A DNA stretch of 64,000 nucleotides, from positions 1,623,501 through 1,687,500 of the forward strand of contig NZ_AP028156.1 in NCBI RefSeq assembly GCF_033096465.1, read 5' to 3'. Source of the DNA: Blautia luti. Lineage in GTDB: Bacteria; Bacillota; Clostridia; Lachnospirales; Lachnospiraceae. Positions 7,262-15,896 of this stretch are shown in pieces. A program made the translations under genes and the position numbers. The number at the start of each line of letters is the position of its first letter. The stretch's first letter is position 1. Below the pieces are notes generated by a model. The model ran no database searches. It saw nothing but the letters and a program-made list of their open reading frames with translations, and was not told the DNA's origin.

Positions 7262-7293
7262 ACCCCGTTGGAGAAATCTGACGGGGTATTTTT
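7262..7293 (+). terminator. Terminator of the Phd/ParE operon
   Basis: ACCCCGT (7262-7268) and ACGGGGT (7281-7287) form a seven-pair stem followed by ATTTTTATT, 11 bases after the toxin stop. Confidence 0.8.
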
Positions 7294-7616
7294 ATTCTGT
7301 GGTCGGCAGTTTTGCCACCACGATCAAGGGAAGCCAGAGAGGTATCGGTAGTGCTGTAAAAAAGAATTGGAATATATAAGATGGGAAAGTATAGATCTCT
7401 TTTGCGCTTACGAAGCATCGTTTTCATAAATTTGTGTCATTGGATTTATGAATGATGTTTTGCATCCGCATGGCATCCAATACAGAGGCACTTGTGGACA
7501 AAAAACGCGAAAAGAGTAGAAATATGTCGATACATAATGAATGAATTTTCAGATACATAGTAGTACAATAGAAAAAGAAGTGAAATATAAATAGTAAAAC
7601 TAAGGATGAAGATAAT
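7294..7616 (+). other. Intergenic stretch before the membrane protein/caspase pair
   Basis: No convincing gene. A short hairpin (GTGG-TC-GGCA with TGCC-ACCAC, 7299-7321) lies near the start. The rest becomes strongly A/T-rich, which marks a change of base composition. The only promoter-like element is AGTAGTACAATA at 7559-7570. Confidence 0.5.
7559..7570 (+). promoter_or_regulatory. AGTAGTACAATA motif, copy 1 (probable -10 region)
   Basis: The 12-base string AGTAGTACAATA contains a TACAAT -10 box and lies 46 bases before the ATG at 7617. The same string occurs at 9652-9663, 36 bases before the gene at 9700. No clear -35 box is seen, so an extended -10 or an activator is possible. Confidence 0.45.
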
Positions 7617-8555
7617 ATGTCAAAGTATGGCGTTGAACATGAAGGGAAACAGTATGAGGTTGATATAGTTCGCACGGACAGAAAGAATAAGTGGAGTGTT
7701 GTTACGGATTTCATATCTGGCAGAGGGAAAAATGTAAAGAGAGAATCATTGCAGAGAGAACTGCAAGAAACAGTAAAAAATTTTGAAGATGTGTATGCAG
7801 AGAACATATCTTATTTGATTCAATCCAGGGAAGGAATGTATATTGTTTATCTGGATATAGAAGATGATCTGGACTGGTCGATTACTGATGAGGGAGAAAA
7901 AATCCTTGATGGAGAGAAGTTCTGGAAGTTGATGGCGATTGTGAATTCCATGCAGAATAGACCATGTGTGATTCAGCTTGATAAAAAGAAGAAACGACAG
8001 TATAACTGCCTTTTGGGAACTGCACTTATTTTAGCAATTGAGAGGCGTGAGGAAGAGTTTGAGAAATGCATTAAAGAAGCAGAAAAATATATAGAGGAAC
8101 GGGAATATGAAATTACACGAAAATGGAATGCGGAAATCTGCTGTGTGACATTTATTGTCATTTTACTTTTATATAGTTTGGGTCGTGGAATACTGAATAA
8201 TGACAGTCAGATAAATTGCCTGAATTTTTTGTGGTATGGAGCGATAGGGGTTTTGTTTTCGGTATTGCAACATAATGCTTATATAAATGCGTCATGTACA
8301 GCTGGAAAGACACTGCTTATATGTGAAGTTATTTCTAAATATATAGTGGGAATGATTTCATCATTTATTGTTATATATGCTTTTAAAACAGGGATATTTA
8401 TGACGGGATTTGTAGCTGAAAAACATGAAAAGGAATTTATGCTGCTTTTGGGAATTGTGGCTGGATTCAGTGAACGACTGGCACCGTCTTTAATTGGAAA
8501 AATAGAAGGAAAGGAAGGAACAACAGATGAGAAAGAAAATACTGATAATCTCTAA
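7617..8555 (+). CDS. Membrane protein paired with the caspase-like gene
   Basis: Protein of 312 residues. The first 170 are soluble and charged, ending in a long helix rich in Glu and Lys (about 141-170). Three or four membrane segments follow: about 174-190, 203-220, 242-262 and perhaps 274-290. A conserved-looking turn GFSERLAP (283-290) follows the last hydrophobic stretch; I have seen similar turns in membrane effectors, but cannot name the family. It overlaps the caspase-like gene by 29 bases, so the two are translated together. A pore or membrane-disrupting effector cut or released by the protease would fit the layout (inference). Confidence 0.7.
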   Translation: MSKYGVEHEGKQYEVDIVRTDRKNKWSVVTDFISGRGKNVKRESLQRELQETVKNFEDVYAENISYLIQSREGMYIVYLDIEDDLDWSITDEGEKILDGEKFWKLMAIVNSMQNRPCVIQLDKKKKRQYNCLLGTALILAIERREEEFEKCIKEAEKYIEEREYEITRKWNAEICCVTFIVILLLYSLGRGILNNDSQINCLNFLWYGAIGVLFSVLQHNAYINASCTAGKTLLICEVISKYIVGMISSFIVIYAFKTGIFMTGFVAEKHEKEFMLLLGIVAGFSERLAPSLIGKIEGKEGTTDEKENTDNL

Positions 8556-9285
8556 TCCAGGAGCAAAGGAAGAGGGTAATTATTGTGCAGGTGTACATAA
8601 GGATGTAGAAAACTATAAAAAGTTTTTTATGTCTCCTGATGGTGGGAGCTGGTATCCGAATGAGATAGAATGTATGGAACAACCGTTTAAACCAATGGTG
8701 AAGATGAAATTGCGTGAGATGGAAAATCTGGATTTTTCAATTATAATTTTTACAGGACATGGATATTCAGAAGGTGAGGATACATATATCGAACTAAGGC
8801 CATCCAATAACTTATCTAATAATATGCGTGTGGATGAGTTAAGACAGCCGGATCAAAAGCGAATTATAATCGTAGACTGCTGTAGAGAAAGGCTGAAACC
8901 AACCTCTGAAATAAACGAAGCATATCTGGAACATATTGAGAAGTCATTTTCAATGCGCAGGGATACGAGAACGATTTATGAGAAGCTTATCAGAAGACTG
9001 GATGTTATGAATATAGTTATGTATGCCTGTGACTGGGATGAGACTTCAGGGGATGATAGTAGAAAAGGTGGATATTATACATCATCTTTATTAAAAGTAT
9101 GTTCTGAGTTTATTGAGAGATGTAAGGGGGAGCCCAAATCCTGGTATTTACCTGCGCCAAAGGCACACGAAATGTCTAAACCGTATGTAAAGAGACTGAA
9201 GTCAGATCAGAATCCGCAAATTGAGAAACCGCGGAGTGGAGAATATTTGCCGTTGGCGATTTTTAGGGGAAGCGAAGATTTGTAA
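8527..9285 (+). CDS. Caspase-like (C14 family) cysteine peptidase
   Basis: Protein of 252 residues with the caspase/metacaspase hydrolase core. The catalytic His is H78 in FTGHGYSEG (77-79 GHG), after a hydrophobic strand, and the catalytic Cys is most likely C119 in IIIVDCCRE. The fold opens with KKILIISNPGA and ends the core with GGYYTSSLLK, which matches the G-(F/Y)-(F/Y)-T element of the family. No signal peptide or repeat domain is present, so it should act in the cytoplasm. Bacterial caspase-like proteases are known in antiphage cell-death systems, usually with a sensor or effector partner. Here the only coupled partner is the membrane protein upstream. Confidence 0.85.
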   Translation: MRKKILIISNPGAKEEGNYCAGVHKDVENYKKFFMSPDGGSWYPNEIECMEQPFKPMVKMKLREMENLDFSIIIFTGHGYSEGEDTYIELRPSNNLSNNMRVDELRQPDQKRIIIVDCCRERLKPTSEINEAYLEHIEKSFSMRRDTRTIYEKLIRRLDVMNIVMYACDWDETSGDDSRKGGYYTSSLLKVCSEFIERCKGEPKSWYLPAPKAHEMSKPYVKRLKSDQNPQIEKPRSGEYLPLAIFRGSEDL

Positions 9286-9332
9286 TAATTGGTTTGAAAA
9301 TTTATAATTTTACGGGAGATGATTTCCAAATT

Positions 9333-9410
9333 ATGCAAAAGAGATACCAGATTTTTATAAGCTCGGCGTATAAGGATTTGAGTGAATAGCGTCAAAAAGT
9401 TATGTAAGAT
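9333..9410 (+). pseudogene. Broken DUF4062 gene fragment
   Basis: ATG 9333 opens MQKRYQIFISSAYKDLSE, then a TAG stop at 9387-9389, then RQKVM in the same frame. This is the opening of DUF4062 proteins (usual form YQVFISSTYKDLxEERQ), with a stop where the second Glu should be. Similarity ends after RQKVM, so the rest of the gene has been lost. DUF4062 domains occur at the N-terminus of large defence-associated ATPases, which suits the neighbourhood. The 18-codon frame itself is surely not functional. Confidence 0.6.
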
Positions 9411-9534
9411 TGAGAATCTGCTGACATATTGTGATTGTATTTGCAGAAAAGATAAGATAAAATATTACTGAAGAGGCGTTGAAGTGTTGAAGCGTATATG
9501 CGTTTGAAGAAAAATCTGGCTACTTCAGTCAAAT

Positions 9535-9571
9535 AATAGTGCTCATGTAATTCTGCATGAGCATTATTTTT
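9535..9571 (+). terminator. Strong hairpin terminator
   Basis: AATAGTGCTCATG (9535-9547) pairs over 13 positions (one G-U) with CATGAGCATTATT (9556-9568) and is followed by TTT. With A-runs on one side and T-runs on the other, it could work on both strands. Confidence 0.7.
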
Positions 9572-9651
9572 AATAATATATAATATAATAAAAACATAAT
9601 GAATAAACATTAATTTTTGACGATAAAATAAACATGCAATTATAATCAAAC

Positions 9652-9663
9652 AGTAGTACAATA
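9652..9663 (+). promoter_or_regulatory. AGTAGTACAATA motif, copy 2 (probable -10 region)
   Basis: Identical 12-base string to 7559-7570, 36 bases before the start of the membrane-protein gene at 9700. Shared promoter sequence suggests common control of the two units. Confidence 0.45.
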
Positions 9664-9699
9664 TATAACAAAGACTATATCTGGGAGAAAATATAGAAA

Positions 9700-10497
9700 A
9701 TGCTGAATCTGAAAAATTTTATAAAACAGGAAATAAAAAATCCATATACAGTAAACTGGAAATTATATATAAGTATTTTAGTTGTATCGGGAGCAGGGAT
9801 ATTATTCAGCTGTTTGTATGAAGGATGCATGGATGATAAGATCATGAGTGTGATCAGTAATCTTGCATTGGGATGTTTCGCATCAGCTGCGGTTGCTTTA
9901 TGGATTGAAATTGCGAATGTGAGGGAAAAGAATAAAAAGGCGGGGATTGTATATCAATCTATATATTCTGATCTTATGTATCATATAGGAGATTATGTGT
10001 CTTGTTGGGCGAGACTATGTGTGGTAGCTTACAAGGATATTGATTACCATAAAGAAAAGCATACATGGAGAGAGTGGTATGAACTGACCAGAAAGCGATT
10101 TTATGAATGTGATGAACAAAGGCAGAAGCAGCTTATGGACTTTTTTGTAGATCAATTAGCATACTCTGTAAAAGAGACAAAGAAGTCCGTAGAGAAAATA
10201 TTGGAACAGAGATATATTCTGGAAATAAATGATGTGTTTAACCACAAAATGCAAACAATTCTGGAAGATTACAGATTCGAATTCTGGGCGGCAGAACTGG
10301 ATTTAGACAGACAGAAGGAAAAAAAGGATATTGAAGATTTCTGGAGGGATTTTGATGCGATATCCGGAGACATCCAGAATTATATCCGTAATTGGGCAGA
10401 TATTCGTTATTATAATTATTATAGATTTATGCCGAATAAATTTGGAAATGATACAAGTGAAATTCTGGATGCGATTAAGCGAAGTAATGTAGATTAA
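9700..10497 (+). CDS. Hypothetical two-segment membrane protein
   Basis: Protein of 265 residues that I do not recognise. Two hydrophobic segments, about 22-40 (LYISILVVSGAGILFSCLY) and 50-70, are followed by a long, charged, mostly helical cytoplasmic part rich in Glu, Lys, Trp and Tyr (about 75-265). TGGGAGAAAA lies upstream as a modest ribosome site. Codon use and A/T-richness resemble the caspase pair rather than the fkp region, and the promoter motif is shared with that pair, so it may be a third component of the same cassette (inference). Confidence 0.6.
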   Translation: MLNLKNFIKQEIKNPYTVNWKLYISILVVSGAGILFSCLYEGCMDDKIMSVISNLALGCFASAAVALWIEIANVREKNKKAGIVYQSIYSDLMYHIGDYVSCWARLCVVAYKDIDYHKEKHTWREWYELTRKRFYECDEQRQKQLMDFFVDQLAYSVKETKKSVEKILEQRYILEINDVFNHKMQTILEDYRFEFWAAELDLDRQKEKKDIEDFWRDFDAISGDIQNYIRNWADIRYYNYYRFMPNKFGNDTSEILDAIKRSNVD

Positions 10498-10522
10498 TGA
10501 AGTAAATCCCCCAAATCCCACC

Positions 10523-10550
10523 TTGCCATATCCAATAATTCTGCTATAAT
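10523..10550 (+). promoter_or_regulatory. Promoter of the structured RNA
   Basis: TTGCCA (10523-10528), 16 bases, TATAAT (10545-10550). Transcription would begin near 10557, about 300 bases before the fkp start. Confidence 0.7.
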
Positions 10551-10556
10551 AAAAAA

Positions 10557-10772
10557 GATAATAAACAGCACATACACTACAAAAGTGGAAGCCTTAAATC
10601 GTCGCTTTGTCGCGTTTGGGGAGAGAAGCGGACATACAGGAGAGGGTCATTTCGCCTGAAACATGGCGAAATGGGCTTTTGTACGCTTTTTCGGGAAAAT
10701 GACAGATAAGTAGAGAACATCAGATAAGAAAAGCATCGAGCTGAATGGAAGATTCAGCCCGGTGTTTTTTTG
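10557..10772 (+). ncRNA. Unassigned structured RNA or fkp leader
   Basis: Between a good promoter and a terminator lie about 215 bases with several consistent stems and no gene. TACAAAAG (10578-10585) pairs with CTTTTGTA (10676-10683). CATTTCGCC (10648-10656) and GGCGAAATG (10665-10673) make a perfect nine-pair hairpin. AAGCC (10589-10593) can instead pair with GGCTT (10674-10678), which offers a switch between two folds. The unit ends in a hairpin around GCTGAAT/ATTCAGC followed by seven T (10733-10772). It may be a small RNA, or an attenuator or riboswitch leader for fkp. It does not match riboswitch consensus motifs that I know. Confidence 0.55.
10733..10772 (+). terminator. Terminator before fkp
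   Basis: GCTGAAT (10740-10746) and ATTCAGC (10752-10758) form the inner stem, extended outward by wobble pairs, and a run of seven T follows (10765-10771). It lies about 80 bases before the fkp start, so it either ends the small RNA or attenuates fkp. Confidence 0.75.
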
Positions 10773-10853
10773 TTGCAGAAAATTGCGATAAATGCCAATC
10801 ATACCAGGCGTGCCTGTTTATAAGAACAATGTCCATAAAAGGAAGGAGCATTT

Positions 10854-13841
10854 ATGAATAATTTAACATCACTTTTTTTGTCCCAGTCTTATAAAGATAC
10901 CTGGGATGATTATAATCGTTCACTGACATCGGAGACATTTCCGCAGTGGGATTATATTATTCTGACTGCTTCTGATGAGAATCAGGCAGCAGGGTACAGA
11001 AGTCAGATTGAATCAAGAAAGGATTTTCTGCCGTCCGGAACACATTTCGCAGTGATACCGGATGAGGGAAATGTCCGGGTAGGATCAGGCGGAGCTACCT
11101 TGTCCGTGCTGAGATACATTCAGAAAAGAGAGACAGAACGCAGGAGAGTGCAGGAGGGATCACAGGCAGAGGATGAAGTTTTTGATGGACTGAGGATCCT
11201 GGTGATCCATTCCGGAGGGGACAGCAAGCGTGTGCCTGCCTATTCTGCGCTGGGCAAGCTGTTCAGTCCTGTACCGCACAAACTGCCAAATGGCAGATCG
11301 TCTACTCTGTTTGATGAGTTTCTTATCGCTATGTCTTCCGTTCCCTCCAGGATCCGTGAAGGTATGCTTTTACTTTCAGGGGATGTGCTGCTGCTGTTTA
11401 ATCCGCTGCAGATTGATTTTTCCGGCAGAGGGGCAGCAGCGATTTCTTTTAAAGAAAACGTGGAAACCGGTAAGAACCACGGCGTATTTTTAAACAGTGA
11501 AGATGGAAATGTAAAGAAGTTTCTTCATAAGCAGACGGTAGAAACTCTCCGACAGGCCGGAGCAGTGAATGTCAATGACTGTGTGGATATTGATACAGGT
11601 GCGGTAATTTTTTCCGCAGAAGTTCTGAAGGCGCTGTATTTGCTGATTTCTACAGAAGAGAAATATTTCAGGTATGTAAATGACAGGGTGCGTTTGTCTT
11701 TATATGGGGATTTTCTTTATCCTCTGGCAGAGGATTCTACCCTGGAGACGTTTTTCCAGGAGAAACCGGAAGGAGAATTCTGCCCGGAACTGACCGAAGC
11801 GAGAAAGGCTGTCTGGGAAGCTCTGCGCCCATACCGTATGAAGTTACTTCGTCTGGCACCTGCGAAATTTATTCATTTCGGAACCACCAGGGAGATCCTG
11901 AAGCTGATGAACGGCGGTGTGGAGGATTATAAAGAACTGGAATGGAGCAGGAAGGTCAACAGCAGTATTACAGGACAGACAGCAGGATATAACAGTGTAC
12001 TCTCGGACAGAGCCGTGGTGGGAGAGGGCTGCTATCTGGAAGATTCCTTTGTACATAGCAGGGCTGTTGTGGGAAATGGAGTAATTCTTTCGTATCTGGA
12101 CATTCATGATGAAGTGATCCCGGATCATGTAGTGCTCCATGGACTGAAGCAGAAGAACGGCAAGTTCGTATGCAGGATTTACGGAGTACAGGACAATCCC
12201 AAGGAATCTGTGCTGTTTGGCATGGATCTGGAAAAAAGAGCCGGGGAACTTGGAATCAGCGAGGATGAGCTCTGGGGAAAGAGAGAGCATACCTTATGGC
12301 AGGCAGAACTGTATCCGGAATGTGACGGAATTCAGGCAGCAGTGAAGGCGTCCCTGAATCTGTATGAGATTTTCCATAATGGCGGTGATCTGGCGAGCTG
12401 GAGAAAGGAAAACAGAAAGTCTCTTTGTTCCGGTTTTCATGATGCAGATGCATCTGCCATCATTGCGTGGAATAAAAGAATGCAGGAACTGGTGCAGATG
12501 GATGAGATAGCTAAAGATATCCGTCAGGGAAAACCTGTCCGGGAGGTTACAGACCTGGAGCCTTTGACTAAGATACAGAGAGAATGGATGGAGAAACGTT
12601 TGAACAGAGCTGATTTCTCTGAGGCAGTCCGGCTGAATTATTATGTGGGAAGTGCCCTGGGAAGCAGAGAGGGAGATAAATATATCGAAGACAGCTTCCG
12701 TACGATCTCTGAACAGATCCTGGCATCAGCCATGAAAAATCTCCAGTATAATGAGAATTGCAGGATCGTCTGTGAAGAACATACCGTGAAACTTCCTCTG
12801 CGAGTAAACTGGGGCGGAGGCTGGAGTGATACGCCGCCTATCTGCTGCGAGACAGGTGGTACAGTGCTGAATGCGGCCATCAGCCTGAACGGGGAACTTC
12901 CGGTAGAGGTGACACTGGTAAAGATCCCTGAGAAGAAAATCGTTTTCGACAGCAGGGATATGGATGTACATGGAGAATTTGATACCATTGAACCGTTACA
13001 GAGAACCGGCGATCCTTATGATTCTTTTGCCCTGCAGAAAGCGTGTCTTCTGGCATGCGGGATCCTTCCGGCGCAGGGAGGAGATCTGTCAGAGATTCTG
13101 GAACGTCTGGGAGGCGGCTTCGAGATGCATTCAGAGGTGACCAATGTGCCGAAGGGAAGCGGACTTGGTACATCGTCAATCCTTTCCGCAGCCTGCGTAA
13201 AAGCAGTATTTGAGTTTATGGGAATCTCTTATTCTGAGGCAGATCTTTATGCCCATGTGCTGGTGATGGAGCAGATCATGTCTACCGGCGGCGGATGGCA
13301 GGATCAGGTAGGCGGTGTGACAAACGGGATCAAATATATCACCAGCACACCGGGACTGAATCAGCAGATCAAGGTGCAGCATATTGAGCTTAAGCCGGAG
13401 ACCAGACAGGAACTTAATGAACGTTTCTGCCTGATCTACACAGGACAGCGGCGTCTGGCGCGAAACCTGCTCCGTGATGTAGTTGGACGGTATGTGGGAA
13501 ATGAGCCGGACAGCTTGTTTGCGTTAAATGAGATCCAGAAGGTGGCTGCCCTGATGCGTTTTGAGCTGGAGAGAGGAAATATTGATGAATTCGCCCGGCT
13601 TCTGAATTATCACTGGGAACTGAGCCAGAAGGTAGATGCAGGAAGCACTAATACGCTGATCGACCAGATCTTTTTGTCCATAGAGGATCTGATCGATGCG
13701 AAAATGGTCTGCGGCGCAGGCGGCGGAGGATTTCTGCAGGTGATACTGAAGAAAGGTATGTCCAGAAATCAGGTGCACAGCAGATTAAAAGAAGTATTTC
13801 AGGATAATCCGGTAGACGTCTGGGAGTGTGAGATCATATAG
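10854..13841 (+). CDS. fkp: Bifunctional L-fucokinase/GDP-fucose pyrophosphorylase
   Basis: Cytoplasmic enzyme of 995 residues that turns free L-fucose into fucose-1-phosphate with ATP and then into GDP-L-fucose with GTP. The N-terminal nucleotidyltransferase half has the glycine-rich VRVGSGGATLSVL near residue 74 and a left-handed helix segment near 380-440 (SVLSDRAVVGEGC). The C-terminal half is a GHMP kinase: LPLRVNWGGGWSDTPP near 648, the phosphate-binding loop PKGSGLGTSS near 767, and CGAGGGGFLQV near the end. The length fits Fkp of Bacteroides. AAGGAAGGAG precedes the ATG. It heads a cluster that also holds the de novo GDP-fucose genes. An upstream structured RNA may control it. Confidence 0.95.
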   Translation: MNNLTSLFLSQSYKDTWDDYNRSLTSETFPQWDYIILTASDENQAAGYRSQIESRKDFLPSGTHFAVIPDEGNVRVGSGGATLSVLRYIQKRETERRRVQEGSQAEDEVFDGLRILVIHSGGDSKRVPAYSALGKLFSPVPHKLPNGRSSTLFDEFLIAMSSVPSRIREGMLLLSGDVLLLFNPLQIDFSGRGAAAISFKENVETGKNHGVFLNSEDGNVKKFLHKQTVETLRQAGAVNVNDCVDIDTGAVIFSAEVLKALYLLISTEEKYFRYVNDRVRLSLYGDFLYPLAEDSTLETFFQEKPEGEFCPELTEARKAVWEALRPYRMKLLRLAPAKFIHFGTTREILKLMNGGVEDYKELEWSRKVNSSITGQTAGYNSVLSDRAVVGEGCYLEDSFVHSRAVVGNGVILSYLDIHDEVIPDHVVLHGLKQKNGKFVCRIYGVQDNPKESVLFGMDLEKRAGELGISEDELWGKREHTLWQAELYPECDGIQAAVKASLNLYEIFHNGGDLASWRKENRKSLCSGFHDADASAIIAWNKRMQELVQMDEIAKDIRQGKPVREVTDLEPLTKIQREWMEKRLNRADFSEAVRLNYYVGSALGSREGDKYIEDSFRTISEQILASAMKNLQYNENCRIVCEEHTVKLPLRVNWGGGWSDTPPICCETGGTVLNAAISLNGELPVEVTLVKIPEKKIVFDSRDMDVHGEFDTIEPLQRTGDPYDSFALQKACLLACGILPAQGGDLSEILERLGGGFEMHSEVTNVPKGSGLGTSSILSAACVKAVFEFMGISYSEADLYAHVLVMEQIMSTGGGWQDQVGGVTNGIKYITSTPGLNQQIKVQHIELKPETRQELNERFCLIYTGQRRLARNLLRDVVGRYVGNEPDSLFALNEIQKVAALMRFELERGNIDEFARLLNYHWELSQKVDAGSTNTLIDQIFLSIEDLIDAKMVCGAGGGGFLQVILKKGMSRNQVHSRLKEVFQDNPVDVWECEII

Positions 13842-13843
13842 AA

Positions 13844-14743
13844 ATGCAGAATCATACAGAAGAATTATTTGCCGGCAGTGCTCCGGCAGTAGTTACCTCT
13901 GAACGTGTGCTGTATACTCCTTCTGGGTTCGCTCGTACTTCCCTGGGATATCTGCAGGAGATCGGGACTCTGAAAGTGCATAGGCCCCATACAGCGGGAA
14001 GAAAAAATCTTACTTCTTTTCTGTTTTTCACTGTGACAGAAGGCTGCGGGGAACTGACTTATGAGGGAAAAACCTATGTTTTGAAAAAGGGCGACTGCAT
14101 TTTTATTGACTGTAGGAAGGAATACATCCAAAGCACCGGCAGGCAGCTGTGGAGTCTGGCCTGGATCCATTTTTATGGACCCAATATGACAGCAATATAT
14201 GATAAATATCTGGAACGGGGTGGAAGAGTTGTCTTTCATCCCGTTTACATTTCTGAATATCTTGCCCTGCATCAGAGGATTTTTGCCCTGGCGAAATCCG
14301 ACGATCATATCAGGGATATGAAGATCAACAGTGAACTTGACCAGCTTCTGGTACTGTTGATGAGTGAATCCTGGAACCCGAAAAAGGTAAAGGGTACGAA
14401 TCTGAAGAAACAGAATGTTCTGCCTATCAAGGAATATCTGGATGTGCATTATCAGGAAAAAATTTCCCTTGATTTCCTGGCAGAACATTTTTTTATCAGT
14501 AAATATTATTTGACCCGGGTGTTTAAGGAGCAGTTTGGCACCAGTATTAACAGTTACCTGATGAACAGAAGAGTGACAAGGGCAAAGTTTATGCTGCGCT
14601 TTTCCGGGGAAAAGATCGAAGCCATCGGCTACACCTGCGGGCTGGGGGCACCTCATTATTTCAGCCGTATTTTCAAACAGATGGAAGGGATCAGTCCTTC
14701 GGAGTACAGGGAGAGATGGCGGCAGGAGAGCAATAATGTGTAA
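13844..14743 (+). CDS. AraC-family transcriptional regulator
   Basis: Regulator of 299 residues. Residues about 35-110 form a cupin-like sugar-sensing domain (GELTYEGKTYVLKKGDCIFID). The last 100 residues are the double helix-turn-helix of AraC proteins, with ISLDFLAEHFFISKYYLTRVFKE and the final GYTCGLGAPHYFSRIFK..GISPSEYR. It starts two bases after the fkp stop and so is cotranscribed with it. The likely role is sensing a sugar, perhaps fucose, and controlling this cluster or fucose catabolism elsewhere (inference from context). Confidence 0.9.
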   Translation: MQNHTEELFAGSAPAVVTSERVLYTPSGFARTSLGYLQEIGTLKVHRPHTAGRKNLTSFLFFTVTEGCGELTYEGKTYVLKKGDCIFIDCRKEYIQSTGRQLWSLAWIHFYGPNMTAIYDKYLERGGRVVFHPVYISEYLALHQRIFALAKSDDHIRDMKINSELDQLLVLLMSESWNPKKVKGTNLKKQNVLPIKEYLDVHYQEKISLDFLAEHFFISKYYLTRVFKEQFGTSINSYLMNRRVTRAKFMLRFSGEKIEAIGYTCGLGAPHYFSRIFKQMEGISPSEYRERWRQESNNV

Positions 14744-14847
14744 GCAGACTGCAAGATTCTGAATTCAAAGGGAGGAGCAGTTTCTTTAAAATAAACCCAG
14801 AAAAATCAACAAAAGAAATTTTATAAAGAAAGATGAGGTTTATTTAT

Positions 14848-15894
14848 ATGTCGAAAACTGCTCTTATCACAGGTATCACTGGACAGGATGGTTCTTATCT
14901 GGCAGAGCTTCTTCTGGATAAAGGATATGAGGTACACGGGATTGTGCGCCGTTCTTCAGCACCGAATACATCAAGGATCGATCATCTGCTGGATCGTATT
15001 ACTCTTCATGATGGAGATCTGTCGGATTCTTCTTCCCTGATCCGTATTATCGGTCTGGTACAGCCGGATGAGATCTATAATCTGGCAGCTCAGTCACATG
15101 TACAGGTTTCCTTTGATGTACCGGAGTACTCCGGGGACGTGGATGCACTGGGTGTCCTTCGTATTCTGGAAGCCTGCCGTATTCTGGGACTGACGAAGAA
15201 GACCAGGATCTATCAGGCATCTACTTCTGAGTTATATGGAAAAGTAGAAGAAGTTCCACAGCGGGAAACTACCCCGTTTCATCCTTACAGTCCTTATGCT
15301 ATTGCCAAGCAGTATGGTTTCTGGATGGTGAAGGAATACAGGGAAGCGTATGGGATGTTTGCTGTAAATGGTATTTTATTTAACCATGAGTCTGAACGAA
15401 GAGGAGAGAATTTCGTTACCCGTAAGATCACACGTGCTGCAGGAAGGATCGCAGAGGGACTTCAGGATCACCTGGAGCTTGGAAATATGGATTCTCTTCG
15501 TGACTGGGGTTATGCGAAAGACTATGTAGAGTGTATGTGGATGATCCTTCAGCATGAAACTCCGGAAGATTTTGTAATTGCCACAGGTGAGCAGCATACA
15601 GTACGGGATTTCACAGAGAAGGCTTTCGCAGCCAACGGCATCACACTTCGCTGGGAAGGAACAGGCCTGGAGGAAAAGGGATATGATGCACAGACTGGCA
15701 AAATGCTGGTGTGCGTAAATCCTGCATGGTTTCGTCCGACAGATGTGGACAATCTCTGGGGTGACCCGACCAAGGCGAAAACAGTGCTGGGATGGAATCC
15801 ACAGAAAACTACATATGAGGAACTGGTAGAGATCATGGCAAAGCATGACCGGGAACTGGCGAAAAGAGAAAAAGCTGTGAAAGGAGTGCATTGA
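14848..15894 (+). CDS. gmd: GDP-mannose 4,6-dehydratase
   Basis: First step of GDP-L-fucose synthesis: GDP-D-mannose to GDP-4-keto-6-deoxymannose, with bound NADP. A short-chain dehydrogenase fold of 348 residues with [15 protein letters not shown] at the N-terminus, the STSELYGK loop carrying catalytic Thr and Glu, and the YSPYAIAK Tyr-x3-Lys pair. [16 protein letters not shown] is the substrate-binding signature of the family. I start at ATG 14848, which follows GATGAGG; an ATG at 14833 lies on top of that site. The gene is followed at once by fcl, which uses its product. Confidence 0.95.
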   Translation: MSKTALITGITGQDGSYLAELLLDKGYEVHGIVRRSSAPNTSRIDHLLDRITLHDGDLSDSSSLIRIIGLVQPDEIYNLAAQSHVQVSFDVPEYSGDVDALGVLRILEACRILGLTKKTRIYQASTSELYGKVEEVPQRETTPFHPYSPYAIAKQYGFWMVKEYREAYGMFAVNGILFNHESERRGENFVTRKITRAAGRIAEGLQDHLELGNMDSLRDWGYAKDYVECMWMILQHETPEDFVIATGEQHTVRDFTEKAFAANGITLRWEGTGLEEKGYDAQTGKMLVCVNPAWFRPTDVDNLWGDPTKAKTVLGWNPQKTTYEELVEIMAKHDRELAKREKAVKGVH

Positions 15895-15896
15895 TC

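Larger units (their letters stand above)
9411..9699 (+). other. A/T-rich intergenic stretch
   Basis: No gene is visible. It holds the terminator at 9535-9571 and the shared AGTAGTACAATA motif at 9652-9663. The rest is A/T-rich sequence without recognisable coding signal. Confidence 0.5.

Noticed and set aside
10557..10772. Firm 6S RNA, SRP RNA or known riboswitch assignment
   Set aside because: I could not match the conserved motifs of SRP RNA, THF, c-di-GMP, fluoride or ZTP riboswitches, and the 6S match is only one of general shape, so it is left unassigned.
13176..13382. Minus-strand frames inside fkp
   Set aside because: Several appear across fkp, but all are antisense shadows of a strongly conserved coding region.
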